From NCBI GenBank assembly GCA_052170135.1, contig JBQNBC010000021.1, positions 1 through 12,519 on the forward strand: a stretch of 12,519 nucleotides of DNA. Reading direction: 5' to 3'. Below are positions 6,741-12,519 of the stretch, in pieces. The notes under the pieces were generated by a model. That model saw only the letters and a program-made list of their open reading frames with translations. It did no database searches and was not told where the DNA came from. Position 1 is the first letter of the stretch, and the number at the start of each line of letters is the position of its first letter. The stretch comes from Wolinella sp052170135. GTDB taxonomy: Bacteria; Campylobacterota; Campylobacteria; Campylobacterales; Helicobacteraceae. The position numbers were made by a program, and so were the translations under genes.

Positions 6741-6984
6741 CCTATGTACTCCTATAAATAAGACACTCCATACCAAGCCAATACAGACCCTATTCTTTTT
6801 TAGATTCTCACACGCAAAAGCAACTACTATTAAAGAATCCGATATACCCTTAAATAAAACACTGAAAGCTTCTTGCACTTTTGCGATTGATGTCATTGCA
6901 CAACTGAGTGATTACGATGGTGATAGATTTATTATCACTGGCTTTTCACTATAAAAATAAGCGGCGAAACATCAAAATTGCTCC
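6741..6984. other. Non-coding stretch between rpsU and the tRNA promoter
   Basis: No gene with a start codon and ribosome binding site is seen. One plus-strand frame stays open from about 6730 to a TAA at about 6952 and ends DVIAQLSDYDGDRFIITGFSL, but it has no ATG, GTG or TTG, so it is either chance or a gene remnant. An inverted repeat, GTGATA at 6920-6925 and TATCAC at 6933-6938, is followed by a short T-run and could be a weak terminator. Confidence 0.4.
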
Positions 6985-7013
6985 TTGACTTTTACCGCTG
7001 TTTTGACTAAAAT
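6985..7013 (+). promoter_or_regulatory. Predicted promoter of the tRNA gene
   Basis: TTGACT at 6985-6990 and TAAAAT at 7008-7013 are separated by exactly 17 bases, a near-consensus sigma-70 promoter. The start would fall near 7020, about 13 bases before the mature tRNA. Confidence 0.7.
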
Positions 7014-7032
7014 CCCGCTTCCTCAAAAGCAT

Positions 7033-7109
7033 GTCAAGGTAGCTCAGCTGGTTAGAGCGCTGGTCTCATAAGCCGGAGGTCGAGAGTTCAAGTCTCTCTC
7101 TTGACACCA
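7033..7109 (+). tRNA. tRNA with CAT anticodon, probably elongator Met (Ile2 possible)
   Basis: A complete cloverleaf of 77 bases including an encoded CCA. The acceptor stem pairs GTCAAGG with TCTTGAC (one G-T pair), discriminator A. The D-arm is GCTC...GAGC, the anticodon stem CTGGT/GCCGG holds the loop CTCATAA with anticodon CAT, the variable loop is AGGTC, and the T-arm is GAGAG-TTCAAGT-CTCTC. The first pair is G-C, so it is not the initiator tRNA, which has a mismatch there. CAT may be read as Met, or as Ile if the C is lysidinylated; I prefer Met. No copy of its 3' end was found downstream that would mark an integrated element. Confidence 0.95.
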
Positions 7110-7411
7110 TGTCGTACTTTGCAATACTACTTCTTCACAATTTTATATCTCACTACATTTCACATAATGCATCTAAAATTTTACAAAAACTTCAAAATAT
7201 CAAGCCACATCAAGAATAAAACTTTTGTCCATCAAAATCGCATATCAAATGACAGGTTGCTACACGATAACTGACTTGAATATTAATATTAGTAGACATC
7301 GAGAATCTATAAACTTTACTCAGCAAGAAAAGCATAGTTAAAGAATATGCTAGATATAAATATATCCGGCTCGTGCCAAGTTTAAATAATTTCAACACTG
7401 AGGTGTATTCC
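7110..7411. other. AT-rich intergenic region with palindromes
   Basis: No convincing gene is seen; a minus-strand frame across it overlaps the exported-protein gene and looks like a shadow. It contains a perfect 12-base palindrome, AATATTAATATT, at 7279-7290, and an inverted repeat GATATA-AA-TATATC at 7353-7366. The second includes TATAAA and lies about 46 bases before the GTG of the next gene, so it may be its -10 region or an operator. Confidence 0.35.
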
Positions 7412-8158
7412 GTGAAAATAGATAAAATACTCATAGCGGTTTTTACCATTTCGACGCTAACATTTGCCAAAGATACATGGCTTCAAGAAGCTTCATCATA
7501 TCTATTTGACATCCCAAGTGAGCGCGTCATAGAGGTCAAGTTAGATTCTCAAGATCCAGAATTTCAACCCATGTTTTATTCTTGTGGCATAGACAATCCT
7601 TTTGGATATTTAGATTGCACAGAGATTGAAGATGGCATAGATTTTCCGATAAAACTTAGTTATTTCTCACTCAGAATCGAGACTCCTAATATGCTTGGCG
7701 ATGGACGATACGGATACGATGAGCAGATGAGAATCTTCAATAATTTCGACAAAGAGTTAATAAAGAAGAGTGGCTCTAAAATAAGAACATACAAGTCAAA
7801 AGCGGTTCATAAATACACATACGAAATCCCAATATTCGCCAAAGATGGCCTAATCTCCTCGGTAACAATAGGCAATGATGGCACCACTTATTTAAAAAAT
7901 AGCTATGCTATATACAAAGACAACGAGCCAGCAACCCTACGCCCCAGCGAAGCATTAATAGCAAAAATGAATAAAAGCTCAAATGACCAGATAGTCAGCA
8001 TAGATGAGATGGCTACAGCTTTCATTTTTAAAGATAAAGTATATATAGAGCAAGCTGACATCACCTATAAAAATGGTAAAAAAGAGGATGGTGAGCTTAA
8101 ATTTATCTCATTTGACCTGAACGAGATAAAAGATTTTATAATCCCCATAAAAGATTAA
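7412..8158 (+). CDS. Exported protein of unknown function
   Basis: The 248-residue product begins with a signal peptide: KIDK, a hydrophobic core ILIAVFTISTLTF and a likely cleavage after alanine 19 (TFA before KDTW). The mature protein of about 229 residues is soluble, rich in acidic and aromatic residues, and has two cysteines at 58 and 69 that could form a disulfide in the periplasm. I do not recognise the family. I chose GTG at 7412 because GAGG lies eight bases upstream and it starts exactly at the signal peptide; an in-frame GTG at 7373 would add 13 residues ahead of it. It carries the AGAATC/GATTCT words of the left region, so it looks native rather than newly acquired. The next gene follows after about 98 bases on the same strand. 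Confidence 0.82.
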   Translation: MKIDKILIAVFTISTLTFAKDTWLQEASSYLFDIPSERVIEVKLDSQDPEFQPMFYSCGIDNPFGYLDCTEIEDGIDFPIKLSYFSLRIETPNMLGDGRYGYDEQMRIFNNFDKELIKKSGSKIRTYKSKAVHKYTYEIPIFAKDGLISSVTIGNDGTTYLKNSYAIYKDNEPATLRPSEALIAKMNKSSNDQIVSIDEMATAFIFKDKVYIEQADITYKNGKKEDGELKFISFDLNEIKDFIIPIKD

Positions 8159-8256
8159 AAAAGATGAGTGCAGAGCCTCACCATTAAGCGCGACAAATAC
8201 TACACTCATAATGCAAATATGAATCGTATTACAAACTACAAACTAAGAGGTACAAA

Positions 8257-8463
8257 ATGACTAATGCAATCGTCTATCTATGCTCTGCAATCGGTGGTAT
8301 CATTATATTCACTTCCATTGCCAAGCTCAGTGTAATATACGAAACAACTGGCACCATCGATCAATGGAATGCGATACTTCTTGTGATAGGCTTTGCCGTA
8401 CTATTTTATGGACTACGGACAAGATATATAGACTACAAGAACAAAGGACACTTTGACAAATAA
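8257..8463 (+). CDS. Small two-pass membrane protein of unknown function
   Basis: A 68-residue protein with two hydrophobic segments (about 4-27 and 39-52), separated by a short loop with GTIDQWN, and a basic tail (RTRYIDYKNKGHFDK). The positive-inside rule puts both ends in the cytoplasm. The start ATG has AGAGG seven bases upstream. A frame opposite it is open but lacks support. The family is not recognised. It may be transcribed with the exported protein or from its own weak promoter in the 98-base gap, where only a CATAAT at 8207-8212 was noted. Confidence 0.7.
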   Translation: MTNAIVYLCSAIGGIIIFTSIAKLSVIYETTGTIDQWNAILLVIGFAVLFYGLRTRYIDYKNKGHFDK

Positions 8464-8717
8464 GAATCGCCCATTGGTTAGCATTTGCAGTATGCATTAA
8501 GCCATGTCTCAAGCACTACGATTCTTTCACTCAGGGATAGATGACTAAGGCTTCCGCCGTGGCATATGGATGAAAATAGTTTTAAAGTCATCTCATGCCC
8601 CTATGTCACACTCAAGTAATCTGTTAGTTATATTTATCACCAAAAATTATCTTTTGCAATCTATAAAAAATAATAAACCACCCATGAAATGCCGTATGCA
8701 TCGCTTGTATGTTGATT
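8464..8717. other. Intergenic junction before the restriction-modification operon
   Basis: No gene is seen. The last AGAATC/GATTCT words of the left region fall at 8463-8524, and word usage changes in the following 250 bases, so the left edge of the acquired segment probably lies here. A seven-base inverted repeat, GATGACT at 8540-8546 and AGTCATC at 8586-8592, encloses a GGC-TTCC-GCC mini-hairpin and may be a structured element. The stretch from about 8620 is strongly AT-rich. Confidence 0.4.
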
Positions 8718-8723
8718 TATAAT
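8718..8723 (+). promoter_or_regulatory. Predicted -10 box of the hsdM operon
   Basis: A perfect TATAAT lies 58 bases before the hsdM start, with a TTG just upstream and no clear -35 (TATGCA at 8695-8700 is weak). Poorly conserved -35 boxes are usual in Campylobacterota. Confidence 0.5.
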
Positions 8724-8781
8724 CTGTTTTAAGGAAAAATATACTTTTCTTTTTGATAGTACAAATTCCCAGGATTAGCAG

Positions 8782-11130
8782 ATGAATCAAGCAGTGCATA
8801 ATAAATTAGTTAGTTTTATTTGGTCGATCGCTGATGATTGTTTAAGAGATGTCTACGTGCGAGGCAAATATAGAGACGTAATACTGCCTATGGTTGTTTT
8901 AAGAAGGCTTGATGCACTTTTAGAGCCCACAAAAGAAGATGTACTAAGCGAGATAGATTTTCAAATAAACACGGCAAAGCTTAAAGAGCTAGATGATAGC
9001 GGTCTAAAAGAGGCGAGTGGTTATGTATTTTACAACACCAGCAAATGGACGCTTCAAAAGCTCTACGACACAGCGACAAACTCTTCGGCTATTTTAGAGG
9101 CAAATTTCACCGAGTATCTAAACGGCTTTAGCCAAAACGTTATAGAAATAATCGACAAGTTTAAGCTAAAAGCGCAGATAAAACATATGGCTAGCAAAGA
9201 TGTATTGCTAGATGTTTTGGAGAAATTTACATCACGATATATAAATTTAACCGACGAAGAATCCGTTGATCCAGATGGCAAAAAGCTACCTCCACTTACA
9301 AATCTTGGCATGGGATACGTCTTTGAAGAGCTAGTAAGAAGATTTAACGAAGACAACAACGAAGAAGCAGGAGAGCACTTTACGCCTAGAGAAGTTATAA
9401 ATTTAATGACGCATATCGTCTTTAACCCTATCAAAAATACCCTTTCGCCCATTATCACCGTCTACGATCCAGCATGCGGAAGTGGCGGAATGCTAACCGA
9501 ATCTCAAAATTTCATCAAAGACGAAAACGGCGAAATAAGAGCCAAAAGCGATGTATATCTATACGGCAAAGAGATAAACGACGAAACCTACGCTATATGC
9601 AAATCAGACATGATGATAAAAGGCAACGACCCCGAAAACATCAAAAACGGCTCCACACTCTCACGCAATGAATTTGCGATTATGAAATTTGATTTTATGC
9701 TATCAAATCCCCCTTACGGCAAATCATGGGCGAGTGAGCAAAGATACATAAAAGATGACAAAAACGTAATAGATAGTAGATTTATCGTGAGCCTTAGCGA
9801 CTACTGGGGAAATCTAAGCGAGTGCGACGCCACGCCAAGGAGTAGCGACGGGCAGCTTTTGTTTTTAATGGAAATGATAGATAAGATGAAGCCAACATCG
9901 ATAAGCAAATTAGGAAGTCGCATAGCCTCCGTTCACAATGGCAGTTCGCTTTTTACCGGTGATGCAGGTGGTGGCGAGAGCAACATAAGAAGATACATCA
10001 TAGAAAACGATCTACTAGATGCGATAATACAGCTTCCAAACAATCTTTTTTACAACACCGGCATAACCACCTACATCTGGATACTTTCAAACAATAAACC
10101 AGCCCACAGACAGGGCAAAACCCAGCTCATCGACGCTAGCGAGCTTTACTCAAAGCTAAGGAAAAATTTAGGCAATAAAAATTGCGAGCTAGAGCCAAAA
10201 CATATCGACAAAATCATGCAAATTTACGAAAATTTCAAAACTTGCGACGAATTTATAGATGATAAAAAGCTATCGTCTAAAATTTTTTCAAACTCCGATT
10301 TTGGATACTACAAAGTAAATATCGAACGCCCAAAGAGATTAAAAGCGCAGTTTAAAGATGAGCTAATTAAGACTTTAAAATTTGATAAAAGCTTAGAAGA
10401 GCCGATGAAATGGTGCTTGGATAAATTTAAAGATGAGTGCTTCAATGGGCTAAATAACCATAAAGAAGAGATAGAAAAATACCTAGAAAGCGAGGAAATA
10501 GCACTAAGCGCAAAGCAAAAAAACGCCCTTTGCTCAAAAGAGCTTTGGCAAAAGCACCAAATTTTATTCTCTAGCGCAAACAGGCTAAAGCAAGAGATCG
10601 GCACGGATGAATATAGTGATTTCAACGCCTTTAAAAAGATAGTTTCAAAAGCGATTAAAAAGCTAGATATTGAGCTAAATGCCTCGCAGATAAACACTAT
10701 CTTAAACGCCATCTCTTGGCAAGATGAAAGTGCTGCAAAAGTGATAAAAAAGATAAGCAAAATAGACAAAGAAAATCTAAAAGATTTACTCACTCATCTA
10801 AAGTGCGACGTCAGTGAGCTTGAAAATTTTGGCTACTATAAGGGCGACAAAAAGGACGAATACATCGAATACGAAAGCGACAGCGAGCTAAGAGATAGCG
10901 AAAATATCGCGCTAAAAGATAGTATTTTAGACTATTTTTTAAAAGAGGTAAAACCGCACGTAAATGACGCGTGGATAAATATAGATAGCGTTAAAATCGG
11001 CTACGAGATAAGTTTTAATAGATATTTTTACACTCACAAACCGCTGAGAAGCATAGACGAGGTGGCAAATGAGATTTTAGAGCTTGAACGCCAAAGCGAG
11101 GGACTTATCAAAGAAATTTTAGGCGAATGA
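8782..11130 (+). CDS. hsdM: Type I restriction-modification DNA methyltransferase subunit HsdM
   Basis: HsdM transfers a methyl group from S-adenosylmethionine to the N6 of adenine in the site chosen by HsdS. The 782-residue protein has an N-terminal helical HsdM_N domain (about 1-150), the GEHFTPREVINLM stretch, motif I DPACGSGG starting at D229, and the catalytic motif IV NPPYG at 309-313. From about residue 480 there is a long charged, helix-rich extension ending in a conserved block (VKIGYEISFNRYFYTHKPLR, then a helix). The enzyme is therefore much longer than the E. coli form (about 529 residues) but resembles a known long class. The ATG at 8782 has AGGA eight bases upstream. It overlaps hsdS by four bases (ATGA). 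Word usage differs from the left region, pointing to transfer. Identification is firm. Confidence 0.96.
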   Translation: MNQAVHNKLVSFIWSIADDCLRDVYVRGKYRDVILPMVVLRRLDALLEPTKEDVLSEIDFQINTAKLKELDDSGLKEASGYVFYNTSKWTLQKLYDTATNSSAILEANFTEYLNGFSQNVIEIIDKFKLKAQIKHMASKDVLLDVLEKFTSRYINLTDEESVDPDGKKLPPLTNLGMGYVFEELVRRFNEDNNEEAGEHFTPREVINLMTHIVFNPIKNTLSPIITVYDPACGSGGMLTESQNFIKDENGEIRAKSDVYLYGKEINDETYAICKSDMMIKGNDPENIKNGSTLSRNEFAIMKFDFMLSNPPYGKSWASEQRYIKDDKNVIDSRFIVSLSDYWGNLSECDATPRSSDGQLLFLMEMIDKMKPTSISKLGSRIASVHNGSSLFTGDAGGGESNIRRYIIENDLLDAIIQLPNNLFYNTGITTYIWILSNNKPAHRQGKTQLIDASELYSKLRKNLGNKNCELEPKHIDKIMQIYENFKTCDEFIDDKKLSSKIFSNSDFGYYKVNIERPKRLKAQFKDELIKTLKFDKSLEEPMKWCLDKFKDECFNGLNNHKEEIEKYLESEEIALSAKQKNALCSKELWQKHQILFSSANRLKQEIGTDEYSDFNAFKKIVSKAIKKLDIELNASQINTILNAISWQDESAAKVIKKISKIDKENLKDLLTHLKCDVSELENFGYYKGDKKDEYIEYESDSELRDSENIALKDSILDYFLKEVKPHVNDAWINIDSVKIGYEISFNRYFYTHKPLRSIDEVANEILELERQSEGLIKEILGE

Positions 11131-12407
11131 TTATGGCTAAATTTCAAAGATATGATTCGTATAAAAACAGCGGTGTAGAGTGGCTTGGGGAGATTCCAGA
11201 GCATTGGGAGATGAAAAAACATAAATATTGCTTTGTTTTAAATAAAGAAATTGTCGGAAATAATAGTTCTAATTTGCAATTATTGTCTTTGACAAAAAAT
11301 GGTATAAAAGCGATTGACAAATTTGATCAAAGCGGCAAGGTGCCTATAAGTTTTGATACATATCAGTTTATTTCAAAAGATGATATTGTGATGTGTCTAT
11401 TTGATTTAGATGTTTCAGCTGTATTTTCTGGAATAAGCCCTTATGAAGGTATGATTTCATCTGCGTATAAAAGCTTTAAATGTAATTCAAATTTATTGCC
11501 AAAGTATTGCGATTATTTCTTTAGAAATGTTTTTGTAAGTAGAAAATATAAAATTTATTCTAAAAACGTTAGATTTACTATGAATGTAGATGATTTTATG
11601 TCCTTATATATTCCGCTTCCTCCAAAGGATGAGCAGGAAAAAATCGCTTCATATCTTAATGAGAAAATAGCCAAAATAGACGCGTCCATAAGCGGAAAAG
11701 AGAAATTTATCGAGCTATTAAAAGAGCAAAAACAGATAATCATAAATGACGCCGTAACCAAAGGACTTAATAAAAACGCCAAATTTAAAAACAGTGGCGT
11801 AGAGTGGCTCGGGGAGATTCCTAGCCATTGGAAATTTGTGAAATTGGGACAAATTTTAAAACCTGTATCTATTAAAAAAAGAGTTGATTTACCGCTTTTA
11901 TCGGTCACAAGAGAGCAAGGAGTAATATTAAGAGATATTGAAAACAAAGATGTCAACCATAATTTTATACCAGACGATTTAAATTCTTACAAAGTTGTTA
12001 AAAAGGGTCAATTTGCGATAAATAAAATGAAGGCTTGGCAAGGTTCGTATGGTGTATCTGAATATACTGGGATAGTAAGTCCTGCTTATTTTATTTTTGA
12101 ATTTGATGGTGTGGAAAAAGTTTTTTTTCACAGAGCCATAAGAAGTAGTGCTTATATACCTTTTTTTATAAAAGCTTCTGACGGTGTTAGAATAGGACAA
12201 TGGGATTTGTCTAAAAGCAGAATGAAAGAAATATTATTTTTTATTCCGCCAAAAGATGAGCAAATTCAAATAGTAGAATACATAGAAAATAAAATATCAA
12301 AAATCGATAAATTAGTAAATTTAGAGCAAGAGTGTATAAAAAGTTTAAAAGAGTATAAAGCCTCGCTAATCGATAGCGTAGTAACAGGTAAAGTAAGGAT
12401 TGCGTGA
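11127..12407 (+). CDS. hsdS: Type I restriction-modification specificity subunit HsdS
   Basis: HsdS reads the two halves of the target site and holds the HsdM and HsdR subunits together. The 426-residue protein is a tandem of two similar halves. Each half has an entry motif (NSGVEWLGEIP at 14-24 and 222-232, followed by HW), a target recognition domain (about 30-160 and 240-370), and a helical spacer beginning PPKDEQ (165-170 and 374-379). The second recognition domain holds the familiar MKAWQGSYGVSEYTGIVSPAY-like stretch. The recognition domains are more AT-rich than the joints. Start at ATG 11127 overlaps hsdM (ATGA); an ATG at 11133 is equally possible. The target sequence cannot be read from the protein alone. 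No frameshift is visible, so the gene appears intact. Confidence 0.95.
   Translation: MIMAKFQRYDSYKNSGVEWLGEIPEHWEMKKHKYCFVLNKEIVGNNSSNLQLLSLTKNGIKAIDKFDQSGKVPISFDTYQFISKDDIVMCLFDLDVSAVFSGISPYEGMISSAYKSFKCNSNLLPKYCDYFFRNVFVSRKYKIYSKNVRFTMNVDDFMSLYIPLPPKDEQEKIASYLNEKIAKIDASISGKEKFIELLKEQKQIIINDAVTKGLNKNAKFKNSGVEWLGEIPSHWKFVKLGQILKPVSIKKRVDLPLLSVTREQGVILRDIENKDVNHNFIPDDLNSYKVVKKGQFAINKMKAWQGSYGVSEYTGIVSPAYFIFEFDGVEKVFFHRAIRSSAYIPFFIKASDGVRIGQWDLSKSRMKEILFFIPPKDEQIQIVEYIENKISKIDKLVNLEQECIKSLKEYKASLIDSVVTGKVRIA
11166..11197 (+). repeat. hsdS internal direct repeat, first copy
   Basis: This 32-base stretch codes for NSGVEWLGEIP and recurs at 11790-11821 with three mismatches, all synonymous. The copies are 624 bases (208 codons) apart and in the same frame, so recombination between them would remove one recognition domain cleanly. 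Confidence 0.85.
11790..11821 (+). repeat. hsdS internal direct repeat, second copy
   Basis: Second copy of the 32-base repeat, at the start of the C-terminal half of HsdS. It differs from the first copy only at the sixth, ninth and twenty-first bases. Confidence 0.85.
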
Positions 12408-12519
12408 TGAGCGAAGTTTTAATCTATCAAAGTAGCAGCGGCAAAGTAAAGCTAGATGTAGTTTTAGAAAATGAGACGATATGGCTCTCTCAAAAACAGC
12501 TTTGCGAGCTATACGGCAA
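12407..12519 (+). CDS. RhuM-family protein, N-terminal part, cut by the right edge
   Basis: The ATG at 12407 overlaps the hsdS stop by one base (TGATG), and 37 codons follow without a stop. The start, MSEVLIYQSSSGKVKLDVVL followed by ENETIWLSQKQLCELYG, has the order typical of the RhuM (virulence_RhuM) family: a short strand with IYQ..DGK-like residues, then ET.WLSQ..L.ELY that begins a helix-turn-helix. RhuM-like genes are often found inside type I restriction-modification operons between hsdS and hsdR; their role is not settled. By this pattern hsdR could lie further right, but that is inference. The truncated end prevents judging whether the gene is intact. Confidence 0.8.
   Translation, partial: MSEVLIYQSSSGKVKLDVVLENETIWLSQKQLCELYG

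Noticed and set aside
7210..7470. Minus-strand open frame of 86 codons between the tRNA and the exported-protein gene
   Set aside because: It overlaps the signal peptide region of the better supported gene and has no family-like features.
7033..8781. tRNA-flanked integrative element with attachment sites
   Set aside because: I found no repeat of the tRNA 3' end downstream and no integrase gene in the window.
9063..9458. Open frame of 131 codons on the minus strand inside hsdM
   Set aside because: It lies wholly within a gene with clear methyltransferase motifs, and its serine- and leucine-rich product looks like a shadow.
10308..10793. Open frame of 161 codons on the minus strand inside hsdM
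   Set aside because: It is opposite the conserved-frame C-terminal part of hsdM; the phenylalanine- and serine-rich product is typical of the reverse of lysine/glutamate-rich coding sequence.
11555..11956. Open frame of 133 codons on the minus strand inside hsdS
   Set aside because: It is opposite the well-supported spacer and joint motifs of HsdS.
12121..12167. T8 (12121-12128) and T7 (12161-12167) tracts in hsdS as phase-variable sites
   Set aside because: They are AT tracts of moderate length in an AT-rich recognition domain and the frame is intact; reads from a population would be needed to support it.
1..12519. CRISPR arrays, insertion sequences or prophage genes
   Set aside because: No regularly spaced repeats, transposase motifs or phage structural genes were seen.

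Overview
The window looks like chromosomal DNA of a Campylobacterota bacterium, most likely a Helicobacter species outside the H. pylori group. The support is a recognisable ribosomal protein S21 of the Campylobacterota type, a CcoG assembly factor for cbb3 oxidase, tightly overlapped operons with frequent GTG and TTG starts, and very frequent AGAATC/GATTCT words in the left two thirds. The species cannot be fixed from the sequence.

Left region, minus strand (6327 down to about 269, perhaps on to 1): one head-to-tail transcription unit. In order of transcription it holds a regulator-like protein built on a decayed serine-recombinase fold with a Hin-type helix-turn-helix; ccoG (4Fe-4S membrane protein, copper reduction for cbb3 oxidase); a SLAC1/TehA-family anion channel; a small single-pass protein; a MacB/FtsX-type ABC permease; its LolD-type ATPase; and a polytopic membrane protein with a CPFC motif. 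Neighbouring genes overlap by 1 to 4 bases or lie 2 to 10 bases apart, so they are probably made together. The substrate of the ABC part is not known; a link to metal or redox handling for the respiratory oxidase is inference from ccoG and the CPFC motif. A further minus-strand gene may begin at 127 and run off the left edge.

Middle region (6328 to 8781): the divergent promoter region, rpsU, a non-coding stretch, a tRNA with CAT anticodon (Met, or Ile2) with a good promoter, then two unassigned genes on the plus strand: a 248-residue exported protein and a 68-residue two-pass membrane protein.

Right region, plus strand (8782 to the edge): a type I restriction-modification operon with hsdM, hsdS and the start of a RhuM-family gene, joined by 4-base and 1-base overlaps. 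No hsdR is seen; it would have to lie beyond the edge or elsewhere. Word usage changes sharply here (AGAATC/GATTCT almost vanishes, AAATTT becomes common), which suggests the operon was acquired, perhaps from a Campylobacter-like donor.

Nothing here is proved to be a new system. The best candidates for a second look are the recombinase-derived regulator leading the ccoG operon, the ABC/SLAC1/CPFC module behind ccoG, the skewed hexamer, and the hsdS gene whose two halves carry a near-identical 32-base repeat in frame.
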